NCBI GenBank assembly: GCA_900548705.1
Contig: URLF01000009.1
Coordinates: 1 to 41,153, forward strand
Direction of reading: 5' to 3'
Length of the DNA stretch: 41,153 nt
Origin: an uncultured Porphyromonadaceae bacterium
GTDB taxonomy: Bacteria; Bacteroidota; Bacteroidia; Bacteroidales; Muribaculaceae
In this document: in pieces, positions 9,273 to 17,380 of the stretch
Layout of the letters: each line of letters starts with the position of its first letter
Numbering within the stretch: the stretch's first letter is position 1
The notes under the pieces: model-generated
What the model was told of the DNA's origin: nothing
What the model saw: the letters and a program-made list of their open reading frames with translations, nothing else
Database searches by the model: none
Position numbers and translations under genes: made by a program

Positions 9273-9321
9273 ATTTTGCAGTGATTTTGACCAAATCAAC
9301 CGGTCAGAATCACTGCAAAAT
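9273..9321. repeat. 20-base inverted repeat with 9-base spacer
   Basis: The left arm (9273-9292) and the right arm (9302-9321, GGTCAGAATCACTGCAAAAT) are reverse complements with one mismatch. The spacer is AAATCAACC. The arms are too close to enclose an invertible promoter, so a strong RNA hairpin or a protein-binding site is more likely. The left arm overlaps the -7-like TAATTTTG at 9271. Confidence 0.85.
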
Positions 9322-9472
9322 ACTTTTATACCCCTCCCTTACGGTGTCTAAAGTTTGCACATTTATTATAACAATCTAAATCCCAGAGGTTTGCAAACAA
9401 TCCCTGGAACCAAGATTATGTCAATCGCCCAAGACACCAAATAAATCCACCTCCACCATTTCTCCCACATAG

Positions 9473-10129
9473 ATGGCCGTATCACCTCCCGATGCGAACA
9501 TAGAAAAATGGTATGTCATGGCCGCCTACAAATTCGAATTAAAGGCCGAGACATCCCTCAGGGAAGCAGGAATCGAGGTATACCTTCCCAAAGAGACCAT
9601 TTATGTGAAGAAACCACGGAGACGGCCAGTAGCAGTTGAACGCCCCGCCATCTCGACATTGATATTTGTCAATGCGAGCTGGAACCGCATCATCGACTAC
9701 AAACGGCGAGTAGACGACCGTCTCAAATTCAAGATGACCCCCATAGTCTCCTCCGCCGCCCCCAACCTCCCATCAGACAAGGCCTACCTGACCGTGCCTA
9801 CCCCCCAAATGGAAGCCTTCATCTCCATTTGGGCAACCCGCGACACCCTCCAGGCCTCCCTCTCCCCACTCCTGGGTCACCCCTCCCCCCTATCCAATCC
9901 TTCTGGCCCATCCACAAACCACTTACCCCAGTCCCCCACAAACAACAAAGGCACCACTCTCCCCATCGGCACCCCCGTCGAAATCACCACCGGTCCTCTT
10001 GCCGGTCTCCGTGCCACCACCCTTACCCCCATCACCTCCCGCTCCCGCACCACCCGCCTCTCCCTTCCCCTTGCCTCCCTCCTCACCATCACCCTCACCC
10101 TCCCTACCTCCTCCCTCTCACCGTCTTAA
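9473..10129 (+). CDS. upxY: UpxY-like transcription antiterminator (NusG family)
   Basis: A NusG paralogue of the kind that opens capsule operons in Bacteroidales. UpxY proteins are known to prevent premature termination in the leader of their own operon. The product has 218 residues. The NusG N-terminal domain spans about residues 12-110 (EKWYVMAAYKFELKAE, then EVYLPKE and ISTLIFVNASW). A KOW-like region starts at about residue 162 (IGTPVEITTGPLAGLRATT). Between them lies an unusually long linker rich in Pro, Ser, Thr and Asn, and the C-terminal tail is also rich in Leu, Thr, Ser and Pro. This bias mirrors a C-rich DNA segment at 9841-10130. No UpxZ-like gene follows; the next gene is a flippase. 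Confidence 0.82.
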   Translation: MAVSPPDANIEKWYVMAAYKFELKAETSLREAGIEVYLPKETIYVKKPRRRPVAVERPAISTLIFVNASWNRIIDYKRRVDDRLKFKMTPIVSSAAPNLPSDKAYLTVPTPQMEAFISIWATRDTLQASLSPLLGHPSPLSNPSGPSTNHLPQSPTNNKGTTLPIGTPVEITTGPLAGLRATTLTPITSRSRTTRLSLPLASLLTITLTLPTSSLSPS

Positions 10130-10130
10130 T
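9841..10130 (+). promoter_or_regulatory. C-rich, G-poor segment; possible Rho-loading region
   Basis: By hand count this stretch has about 158 C and 27 G in 290 bases on the coding strand, and the last 50 bases have 28 C and 1 G. Neighbouring genes show nothing comparable. C-rich, G-poor, unstructured RNA is the known feature of Rho utilisation sites. It covers the 3' 44% of the UpxY-like gene, directly before the structural genes of the operon. A regulatory role is inference; it could also be compositional drift in a low-complexity linker. Confidence 0.45.
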
Positions 10131-10150
10131 ATGAAAAGACACCCACACCT

Positions 10151-10191
10151 ATATTAATCTCGTGACTATCTGAATAGCACGAGATTAATAT
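10151..10191 (+). promoter_or_regulatory. Long hairpin between upxY-like gene and first flippase gene
   Basis: The arms ATATTAATCTCGTG (10151-10164) and CACGAGATTAATAT (10178-10191) pair perfectly over 14 bp. Within the 13-base loop, CTAT (10166-10169) and ATAG (10174-10177) add 4 bp with one bulged A, leaving loop CTGA. It lies in the 126-base gap after the C-rich segment. No U-run follows, so it is not a standard intrinsic terminator. Possible roles are RNA stabilisation of the downstream transcript, a processing site, or a pause site. Confidence 0.7.
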
Positions 10192-10255
10192 TAAAATCCG
10201 TTAAGGACAACGACATAGAGCATATCATACTCCATCGAGCCACAGAAATTTTCTT

Positions 10256-11773
10256 ATGAGCACCTCTAAGCGCGTAATAACGAACACCCTTTGGCTTTAT
10301 TTAAGGATGGGGACAAGTATCCTTGCCAACATCTTCACAACACGCATTTTGTTGCAAGCACTTGGTGCGAGTGATTACGGCCTTTACAATGTCATCGGTG
10401 GAGCAATAACCATGCTTGGCTTTTTAACAGCTTCAATGAGCACTTCAACCCAGCGTTTTATCAGCTATGCTTTGGGGGAAGGGAATCAAGAACGACTAAA
10501 AAGTATTTTTAACAATACCCTGTGCGTGCATTATGGCATCGCCGGTTTATCTGCCATTTTGTTGATTCTGGCCTCATTCATCTGGTTCAATGGCGTGTTG
10601 AATATTCCTGAGGGGATGGAATCCGCAGCCTTGTTTACTTACGGCTGTATGGTCTTCAATACTGTTTATTCAATAACAATCGTACCCTACGATGGGGTAT
10701 TGAACGCACATGAAAATATGCGTTATTATTCCATCATCGGTATTTTCGATGTCTTTGTAAAATTAGCCATAGCAATAGCAGTATCATTTGCCACATTCGA
10801 TCAGCTTGTACTATACGCATTCCTGATGGCACTTGAAGCATGGGGGCTACGCATAGTTACCAAATGTTATTGCAGTCATCACTATGCAGAATGCAAACGA
10901 CAAGAGCTTCGCAGATACTTCAATCGCGACACAATAAAAGAACTAACGTCTTTTGCCGGATGGAATGTAATAAACTTAGCAACTCTGATGTTTTGCCTAT
11001 ACGGAACTAATATCTTTATAAACCATTTTTGGGGAACAAAAGTTAATGCAGCTTTAGGAATCGCCACTCAATTATCGGGGGTCCTGATGGCAGTATCTAT
11101 GAATATGATAAAGGCTATCACCCCTGTACTTGTCAAAAGCGAAGGCCGACGCGAACGAGATAATATGCTAAAAATAACGTACATAGGATGCAGGTTCTCA
11201 TTCTTGTTATTTTCTTTCTTCTGCATACCAATAATGCTATATATTTCTCCGATATTGAAATTATGGCTGAAAGATGTACCCGAATGGACTGCTATATTCT
11301 GTCTCCTTATGATGGCATCCACTCTTATTGACCAACTGACAATTTTTCTATATCAATCCTTACAAGCTCAAGGAGACATCAAAAGATACAGCATCGTGAA
11401 AGGATTCATCAACATCCTCCCACTTCTTTGCAGTATAATTTTTTTCCGGATAGTAGACTGTGAGCCTTACTGGGCTTTGGTCAACCTGATAATCGGGAAA
11501 GGCATTTTGGGCGGTATCACCAACTTGTATTATTGTAGGAAAAATATTTCCTTGTCTTTGAGGAAATTTGTATCCAATGTGCTCACACCATGTGGCACCA
11601 TAACTTTATGCAGTTTCATCTGTGGATACTTATTAAAAACCACCCATCCACATTGGTTCGTAGGTATCTGTTTGTTGTTCATTTTAAACCTCCCATTCTA
11701 TTGGTTTCTTGGTCTCAATAGGCAAGAACGTGGCCTTGTTACAGGCATGATTAAAACAAAAATAGCAGTATGA
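10256..11773 (+). CDS. Polysaccharide flippase, Wzx type (first copy)
   Basis: An inner-membrane protein of 505 residues with about 12-14 hydrophobic segments, of the MOP exporter superfamily. It would flip undecaprenol-linked repeat units to the periplasm. Supporting features are the N-terminal TNTLWLYLRMGTSILANIFT, TRILLQALGASDYGLYNVIGG (the common early Wzx signature), and STSTQRFISYALGEGN. The ATG at 10256 gives a normal N-terminus. The stop overlaps the next start as ATGA, so the genes are coupled. A second, distinct flippase is encoded at 20783-22243, so the two may serve different repeat units or one may be inactive. Confidence 0.9.
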   Translation: MSTSKRVITNTLWLYLRMGTSILANIFTTRILLQALGASDYGLYNVIGGAITMLGFLTASMSTSTQRFISYALGEGNQERLKSIFNNTLCVHYGIAGLSAILLILASFIWFNGVLNIPEGMESAALFTYGCMVFNTVYSITIVPYDGVLNAHENMRYYSIIGIFDVFVKLAIAIAVSFATFDQLVLYAFLMALEAWGLRIVTKCYCSHHYAECKRQELRRYFNRDTIKELTSFAGWNVINLATLMFCLYGTNIFINHFWGTKVNAALGIATQLSGVLMAVSMNMIKAITPVLVKSEGRRERDNMLKITYIGCRFSFLLFSFFCIPIMLYISPILKLWLKDVPEWTAIFCLLMMASTLIDQLTIFLYQSLQAQGDIKRYSIVKGFINILPLLCSIIFFRIVDCEPYWALVNLIIGKGILGGITNLYYCRKNISLSLRKFVSNVLTPCGTITLCSFICGYLLKTTHPHWFVGICLLFILNLPFYWFLGLNRQERGLVTGMIKTKIAV

Positions 11774-12594
11774 CCTTTATAACTCGTGTTTTAGGAAGCC
11801 TTGAAGCTCGTCTGAACCAACCATGGCTTAACCCTATACGCACAGTATACTTCAATTTCCGGACTTTGCCGTTTCGGCAAGCGGTGAAATTTCCCGTGTA
11901 TATATACGGCAGAGTAAGGTTTTTTATGTTGAATGGAAGAGTTAGATTCGAAAGCACCTCCATCAAACGAGGAATGGTTAAAATTGGAATCAATGGAGAC
12001 TCTTTTTCGTTGTTTGACCATACGGGATATATACAATTAGGTTCGCCACATTCAGAAATAATATTCGAAGGTCCTTGCCGCATAGCATTAAACGCTAAAA
12101 TACGCGTCGTGGCTGGCTCATTGCGTTTTGGCGAGTATGTGAGAATAGGAACAGACACCAAAGTGGTATGCAATGGGGGAAAGATTAGTATCGGTGCGTT
12201 CTCTGGAATCACATTCGGTTGCACAATTATGAATAGCAGCTTCCATTACACTTATGATATGCAGCGGCAAGGTTATTGCAATCGGACTTCAACCATAGAA
12301 CTCGGGAAAAGGAATTGGATTGGTAATCAAACAACCATACTTGGTAAAACTAAAACGAAAGATGATACAATCGTAGGAACCGGTAGTTTGTTGAACAAGG
12401 ATTATTCTGAATATCCCCAGGAATATCAGTTACTTGGAGGTAGGCCGGCGAAAATCGTGAGGGGAGGGATAAAGAGAGTGTTTTCCCCTAAGACAGAAAT
12501 GCGAGTAAACTCTTTGTTTAAAGACAATAATGAACCTTTTGTTGCATCATCAAAATTTTTTGATGACCCGACAAGCATAATTATTGAAATGTAG
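11770..12594 (+). CDS. Left-handed beta-helix acyltransferase
   Basis: A 274-residue cytoplasmic protein. The centre and C-terminal half show hexapeptide-repeat character (IRVVAGSLRFGEYVRIGTDT, KISIGAFSGITFGCTI, IELGKRNWIGNQTTILGKT) ending in a YQLLGGRPAKIVRGG cap, typical of LbetaH O-acyltransferases. The first 60 residues are not hexapeptide-like. It probably adds an acetyl or other acyl group to a sugar of the repeat unit. The start overlaps the flippase stop by four bases. Confidence 0.78.
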   Translation: MTFITRVLGSLEARLNQPWLNPIRTVYFNFRTLPFRQAVKFPVYIYGRVRFFMLNGRVRFESTSIKRGMVKIGINGDSFSLFDHTGYIQLGSPHSEIIFEGPCRIALNAKIRVVAGSLRFGEYVRIGTDTKVVCNGGKISIGAFSGITFGCTIMNSSFHYTYDMQRQGYCNRTSTIELGKRNWIGNQTTILGKTKTKDDTIVGTGSLLNKDYSEYPQEYQLLGGRPAKIVRGGIKRVFSPKTEMRVNSLFKDNNEPFVASSKFFDDPTSIIIEM

Positions 12595-12604
12595 CACAAG
12601 CCTT

Positions 12605-13591
12605 ATGGACACAAAAGATTATATTTTGAAAGGGATGCGGAAAGCATATAGGGTAATCTTCAAACCTAAATTCGCTATTCCCGAATGCATCCTAAATCGA
12701 GAGGAAGCAAACCATTTGATTTACGATATCCTGACACGGAAAGAGCCATGTATGATTTCACGTTTTGGTGCAGTGGAAATCGGCATTCTCGTGAATTATT
12801 TAATGCAACACGAAAATAAGTCCCTTATTTCAAAATGTATCAAATTCATCTCAGATAACACAGGCTTGCCTTGGTGGGATGAAGCGCATCTTAGGGCGAT
12901 GAAGAACAATGCCGGTATTTTCCCGGAATCGTTTGATATACTTGCACGTTTTTCTGAGCGATATTTGCAGGATATTCCGGAAATAGATTTACTGGGATCA
13001 TTCAATTATACGGAGAAATTTATGCCGTTACGGAGTGATGTGGTGAAAGTACATTTGGAATGTCTCTATCCTTTCTTTGTCGAAAAGCCTTGGACACTTG
13101 CTCTCAAAGACAAGAAGGTATTAGTCGTTCATCCATTTGTAGAAACCATCAAATCTCAATATTCCAACCATAAATTAATATTTGACAATCCCGATGTTTG
13201 GCCGGATTACGAATTGAAGACATTGCGTGCTGTTCAATCAAATGCATCAAACAAGGTGCCGTTTAAAGACTGGTTCGAGGCCCTTAAATGGATGGAGGAT
13301 GAGATTGCCAAGATAGATTTCGATATTTGCATATTGGGATGTGGCGCATACGGTCTACCGTTGGCAGCCACAGTAAAACGAATGGGGAAAAAAGCATTTC
13401 ATATGGGAGGCGGGTCTCAACTCATTTTCGGTATAAAGGGAAAACGCTGGGACGATAACAGATATCATTGGAATGAGCTCCCCCAATTAGACACGAATTA
13501 TAGCCGCCTATACAACAGTTACTGGGTCAGACCATCACAAAAAGAGACCCCAAAATCCGCAAAAAACATTGAAGGAGCCTGTTATTGGTAA
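12605..13591 (+). CDS. Polysaccharide-locus protein, possibly GT-D-fold transferase
   Basis: A 328-residue cytoplasmic protein without a membrane segment. Near residues 45-53 it has ISRFGAVEI, resembling the R-F/Y-G-D-G-E motif of GT-D-fold glycosyltransferases but with A-V in place of D-G. Towards the C-terminus it has LGCGAYGLPLAATVKRMGKK and a following Gly-rich GGGSQLIFGIKGKRW, a nucleotide-sugar-site-like pattern. A start at 12605 (MDTKDYILKG) is preferred over an in-frame TTG at 12584 that overlaps the previous gene. The sugar specificity is unknown, and the GT-D assignment is tentative. Position inside the operon supports a role in repeat-unit assembly. Confidence 0.6.
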   Translation: MDTKDYILKGMRKAYRVIFKPKFAIPECILNREEANHLIYDILTRKEPCMISRFGAVEIGILVNYLMQHENKSLISKCIKFISDNTGLPWWDEAHLRAMKNNAGIFPESFDILARFSERYLQDIPEIDLLGSFNYTEKFMPLRSDVVKVHLECLYPFFVEKPWTLALKDKKVLVVHPFVETIKSQYSNHKLIFDNPDVWPDYELKTLRAVQSNASNKVPFKDWFEALKWMEDEIAKIDFDICILGCGAYGLPLAATVKRMGKKAFHMGGGSQLIFGIKGKRWDDNRYHWNELPQLDTNYSRLYNSYWVRPSQKETPKSAKNIEGACYW

Positions 13592-13603
13592 TCAACCCAT
13601 TGT

Positions 13604-14893
13604 ATGACCGCACTTGACTATTGCTATTGCTCCCTAATTATCACAGTAGTTTATTTATTGCTACTTCTTAGGAAGCGTAAATATCGACTTCTTCTTCCGT
13701 CGGTAGTCTATTCATTCATTTGGGCTATCACCTCTTTCCTTATGATTTGTCAAATAACAGGGTTCCTTGTTAATAAAGCTGCAGGAGAAGATATTTTTAG
13801 CCAATCCGCCCAATTTGCATTTATGCTGATTATTGCAGCGATCATTGGCTTCACCATTGCTCACATATTCGCCGATACAAAACAACACAAAAAAGTCCGG
13901 ATTGTAGATGTAAGGGATGTTGACATCATTCTAAAAAGATTCATATGGATTCCATACCTGTGCGGTGTCATAGGAATACTTCTAATCATTTATTATCTTT
14001 CATTTGCCGGCGGAATTGATAACCTTGGAGATTATCGATTAATAGCACTGTACACTAAAAAAACCGGCTATATGGCGGTTGTTCAGCGCATTTCAGGACA
14101 TATTAATTTCTTGGGCACATTTTACCTAATGCTTTTAGGATATCGGGACGGGCAGACGGGACTTAAAGTTGGAAAATTTCTCCTATATTTCTTCTTATGC
14201 TCAGCTATTAATATTGCCATAGCTGGCAGGAGTTGGATTTTGACATCATCTTTACCGTTCCTTGTAACTTTTGTGTTTGCGAGAAAATACTGTGGTAATA
14301 TTCCGCTGAATAGGCCAACCAATGATTGGAAGAAGCTAATTGCTATTTTAGTCATACTTGTATCACTTTTCTCATTGATTGGAATAGTGCGTAATAATCA
14401 TAGCTCTAATGATTCCGCAACTTTTGTCAGCAAATTCTTCTATTTGACAGATGGCGCAAGAATGACAAATTTGGTACTCAAGGAATTCCCGGAAGGAAGC
14501 TATGAAGAGGAATACGGAATGTCATCATTAGCTGATGGATTTATTTCTTCATCTATGAAATCTGAATTTGCGGAATCAATTTCTGATGATATTGGTCTAT
14601 CCGTAACAGTGAAATCATATATGCCACCCCTCTATTATGATTTCGGAGAATTAGGAGGAGCTATTTTCTGGTGCATATTATGTATATTTATTGAGTACTG
14701 GGCAATTTGCCTAAAATACAAGCACTCTATATTCTCCGTATTATTGATGGGACAAATTTGTATAATGTTATTTCTCACCCCTGTCGGAAATCCCATCTCA
14801 GTATATACTCCGGCTTTTGAATGGTTATTGATTATTTATATTTTACGAAGAACCATATTTTTAATACCGCACCGCAATAACAATACCCTATAA
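13604..14893 (+). CDS. Polysaccharide polymerase, Wzy type (first copy)
   Basis: A 429-residue membrane protein with about 10-12 hydrophobic segments separated by short charged loops. In the middle it has GDYRLIALYTKKTGYMAVVQ followed by a hydrophobic stretch and AGRSWILTS, features of oligosaccharide repeat-unit polymerases. Wzy proteins are poorly conserved, so the call rests on topology, length and context next to Wzx and transferases. The gene is markedly AT-rich: 20 of 60 bases at 13621-13680 are G or C by hand count. A second polymerase-like gene is at 22230. Confidence 0.75.
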   Translation: MTALDYCYCSLIITVVYLLLLLRKRKYRLLLPSVVYSFIWAITSFLMICQITGFLVNKAAGEDIFSQSAQFAFMLIIAAIIGFTIAHIFADTKQHKKVRIVDVRDVDIILKRFIWIPYLCGVIGILLIIYYLSFAGGIDNLGDYRLIALYTKKTGYMAVVQRISGHINFLGTFYLMLLGYRDGQTGLKVGKFLLYFFLCSAINIAIAGRSWILTSSLPFLVTFVFARKYCGNIPLNRPTNDWKKLIAILVILVSLFSLIGIVRNNHSSNDSATFVSKFFYLTDGARMTNLVLKEFPEGSYEEEYGMSSLADGFISSSMKSEFAESISDDIGLSVTVKSYMPPLYYDFGELGGAIFWCILCIFIEYWAICLKYKHSIFSVLLMGQICIMLFLTPVGNPISVYTPAFEWLLIIYILRRTIFLIPHRNNNTL

Positions 14894-14929
14894 ATTCCCA
14901 CCCATATTTTATGCTTTTTATCTAAACAT

Positions 14930-15526
14930 ATGAACATTTTATTGCGCATAAAAAAGGCATTCGGAATGTTTGTTCATTACTATGTCAAGCCGAATCCATC
15001 GAAGTTTGGATATTTCGGTAACGACGCATCAATCTCCCGTCCTTGTGATTTGAAGAAGCCAAGTAATATTTACCTCTCTGATTTTGCGCGTATTGGTCCA
15101 AGATCAAACATTATGACATCTGGGAAAGGGAAGTTCTATCTCGGACGAGGATGCCTATGCTCTGAGAACCTTACTGTTGTAACCTCCAACCATCGTCAAC
15201 TAATCGGGAAATATCTTAGCAGTGACAATGAGGATGCCGTATATGGAGATGTTATCGTGGAAGAAGATGTATGGATAGGCGTCAATGTTACACTGTTAGC
15301 AGGTGTACGTATTGGACGGGGTGCAATTATTGGAGCATATGCAGTCGTTACAAAAGATATTCCACCGTATTCAATTGCTGTAGGAAGCCCTGCAAAAGTA
15401 ATTAAATTCAAATGGACAATAGATGAAATTATTGCCCACGAGGAGAAATTATACAATGCGGACCAACGATATTCCAGGAAAGAACTGGAAACAATAATGG
15501 AAAATATTCTGCCGATACATCAGTAA
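14930..15526 (+). CDS. Hexapeptide-repeat O-acetyltransferase
   Basis: A 198-residue trimeric-type LbetaH acyltransferase, probably using acetyl-CoA on a repeat-unit sugar. The N-terminal region has FGNDASISRPCDLKKPSNIY, then hexapeptide turns. The family core is VEEDVWIGVNVTLLAGVRIG, RGAIIGAYAVVTKDIPPYSI and VGSPAKVIK, the maltose/colanic-acid acetyltransferase pattern. The catalytic-type His lies in TSNHRQL. It follows the polymerase by 36 bases and precedes a GT14-like gene by 20. Confidence 0.88.
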   Translation: MNILLRIKKAFGMFVHYYVKPNPSKFGYFGNDASISRPCDLKKPSNIYLSDFARIGPRSNIMTSGKGKFYLGRGCLCSENLTVVTSNHRQLIGKYLSSDNEDAVYGDVIVEEDVWIGVNVTLLAGVRIGRGAIIGAYAVVTKDIPPYSIAVGSPAKVIKFKWTIDEIIAHEEKLYNADQRYSRKELETIMENILPIHQ

Positions 15527-15546
15527 ACGCAGGAATATCTTATTTT

Positions 15547-16530
15547 ATGAAAAAAATCGCACTACTGTGTCTTGTACACAAGTCTCCTGAGCAACTTCTG
15601 CGTTTACTGAAACGTATGGATGAAGATCGGTTCGACTTCTTTATACATGTGGATGCAAAAAGCGACATAGAACCGTTCTTGTCGATAGAAAGACAGATAA
15701 AAGTATCGAACATACATTGGATTAAAAACAGGGTAAAGACATATTTCAATGATTTTTCGCTTGTAACGGCCACATATAACGCGATGAAAGAAGCTTACAG
15801 CGAAGATTACCTATATTATGTTCTTCTAACCGGTCAGGATTATCCTATCAAAGACAATAATTATATTTACAACCAACTATCTATCTCATACCCTACTGCA
15901 TTTATTGATATGTATGGAGTGGAGGACGCGCTCAGTGCTGGAATCAAATGGGTAGACAATATCGGCATCAGCTACTTCTCACAAAATCTAAGACGATGTT
16001 TGCTGCAACTGCTGGGATCAAAACGTTACTATTCTTTTTGGGGAAAGCCAGTCAAAATAATACCAAGAATATACGACAAGGTGATGACCTGGATTAATTA
16101 TTCCCCAAAGAAAAGAATCAAGCAAACAGAATACACTTATTCAGCAGGATCGCATTTCTGGATGTTGCCGGATACAGCAATTCGACATATCATCAACGTA
16201 TATGAACACGACAAGGCCCTCAACGACATATTTCAACATATTGCCGCACCAGAAGAAAGCTATTTCCAAACCGTATTATCTTCCTTGCCTGAATTGAAAT
16301 TGCCGGAAAACATATTAGAGCAATTTAAAAACACCAATTCAGAGATGGACAATCCTTCTCTAAGACTTATAAAATGGTATGAGGACGGCAAGCACACAGA
16401 TGGCCATCCCGCAATTTGGAAAATGAGTGATATCGCGGTCATTGATAATGCGGAAGCACTATTTGCCCGGAAATTTGACATATCTGTCGACAATCTCATA
16501 ATGGATTATTTAGACACAAAACACATATGA
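15547..16530 (+). CDS. Core-2/I-branching-type glycosyltransferase (GT14-like)
   Basis: A 327-residue protein. Early motifs KIALLCLVHKSPEQLLRLLKR, FDFFIHVDAKSD, and YYVLLTGQDYPIK followed by GSHFWMLP near residue 203 match bacterial members of the branching beta-1,6-N-acetylglucosaminyltransferase family. Acceptor and donor are not predictable here, though GlcNAc or xylose donors are known in the family. It likely adds a side branch to the repeat unit. Its stop overlaps the next start as ATGA at 16527. Confidence 0.85.
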   Translation: MKKIALLCLVHKSPEQLLRLLKRMDEDRFDFFIHVDAKSDIEPFLSIERQIKVSNIHWIKNRVKTYFNDFSLVTATYNAMKEAYSEDYLYYVLLTGQDYPIKDNNYIYNQLSISYPTAFIDMYGVEDALSAGIKWVDNIGISYFSQNLRRCLLQLLGSKRYYSFWGKPVKIIPRIYDKVMTWINYSPKKRIKQTEYTYSAGSHFWMLPDTAIRHIINVYEHDKALNDIFQHIAAPEESYFQTVLSSLPELKLPENILEQFKNTNSEMDNPSLRLIKWYEDGKHTDGHPAIWKMSDIAVIDNAEALFARKFDISVDNLIMDYLDTKHI

Positions 16531-17350
16531 CCAAGATTGTTAAATATATAAGTAGATGGTTTGTCCTCGGAAATATATTCCGTCCGATTATACCATTCAC
16601 TGTTAATCTGTTATACTGGAAGCCATCTAAAACGACCGACAATGTTGGAGATTTGCTTTCATTGATTGTTTACAAAAATATGTTAAAATTAGGGGGGTGA
16701 ATCATCACCCCCTCACGCCTAATACGAAACGCATCGTATCAATAGGAAGCGTATTAAGCTTTGTAGGCAGCGGAGATACTACGGTTTGGGGGACGGGTCT
16801 TATGAATGCGGAATGTGTCACTGCATTGACTGCCAAGAACGCAAAATTAGATATCAGGGCCGTTCGTGGTCCTAAAACGAGGGAAAGATTAACCCATTCC
16901 GGCTTTATTTGTCCATCAGTATTCGGCGATCCTGCCATACTACTACCATGTTTCTACAATCCGACTATTCAAAAAGTAGCTGGAAAAATTGTCATCATTC
17001 CACATCACAGCAAATTTGAAAAGTATTCGACGCAATATAAAAATGTGTTGGATACATATACAAGCGACTGGCAAAATTTTGTTCGTGAGATTAAAAGCGC
17101 GGAAAAGGTAATCAGCTCCTCATTACACGGTATCATCCTTGCCGAATCCTATGGCGTCCCATGCGTGTGGTTGAACGACATACCCGACTCTTCATTCAAA
17201 TATGAAGATTATTATCAAAGTACCGGACGTACTAACTATCCATTGGCTAACAGTATTGAGGAAGCAATGACAATACCGGGAGAAATAAATCAATCCCTCC
17301 AAAAGATGCAGGCGGCATTGAGAGAGTCTTTCCCTTATGACTTGTTTTGA
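16527..17350 (+). pseudogene. Polysaccharide pyruvyl-transferase, frame broken at a G6 tract
   Basis: Two frames together encode one pyruvyl-transferase-like protein. The first starts at 16527, overlapping the GT14-like stop, and gives 57 residues including KTTDNVGDLLSLIVYKNML. It stops at TGA 16698-16700 just after GGG GGG. The second, in the -1 frame, continues with TKRIVSIGSVLSFVG, TVWGTGLMN, IRAVRGPKTRE, FGDPAILLP and SSSLHGIILAESYGVPCVW, ending at 17350. One more G in the 16692-16697 tract would join them into a protein of about 275 residues, the normal size. The downstream GTG at 16697 is a poor independent start because the conserved NVGD motif would be lost. It may be a pseudogene, a phase-variable gene in the OFF state, a programmed frameshift, or a sequence error. 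Confidence 0.82.
16692..16712 (+). repeat. G6 tract overlapping a perfect hairpin at the frame break
   Basis: Six G residues (16692-16697) sit exactly where the pyruvyl-transferase reading frame breaks. GGGGGTGA (16693-16700) pairs perfectly with TCACCCCC (16705-16712) around the loop ATCA, so the stop codon lies in the stem. Homopolymer slippage of one base would restore the frame. Confidence 0.85.
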
Positions 17351-17380
17351 AAGACTAACTTCAAAATACAACGGAATAAT

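Larger units (their letters stand above)
9165..9472 (+). promoter_or_regulatory. Leader region of the polysaccharide operon
   Basis: A 308-base gap between nhaA and the UpxY-like gene without a credible coding region. It holds a perfect 20-base palindrome (9217-9236), a long inverted repeat (9273-9292 with 9302-9321), and a 10-base palindrome GTTTGCAAAC (9389-9398). A TAATTTTG -7-like box occurs at 9271-9278, but no -33 TTTG lies at the right distance. A weaker candidate is TTTT at 9324-9327, then TA at 9349 with TTTG at 9354, which has one base too many in the -7 box. The position matches the regulated leader of UpxY-headed capsule operons, but no distant repeat pair that would mark an invertible promoter was seen. 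Confidence 0.6.

Noticed and set aside
9273..9321. Invertible promoter of the capsule type
   Set aside because: The arms are only 9 bases apart, too close to enclose a promoter, and no matching distant repeat was seen.
9829..10134. Alternative proline/histidine-rich protein in the +1 frame across the C-rich region
   Set aside because: It is a by-product of the C-rich composition, has no motif, and lies within the UpxY-like gene whose frame has NusG and KOW features.
16697..17350. Independent pyruvyl-transferase gene starting at GTG 16697
   Set aside because: It would lack the conserved NVGD segment that is encoded just upstream in the other frame. A single frame break explains both parts better.
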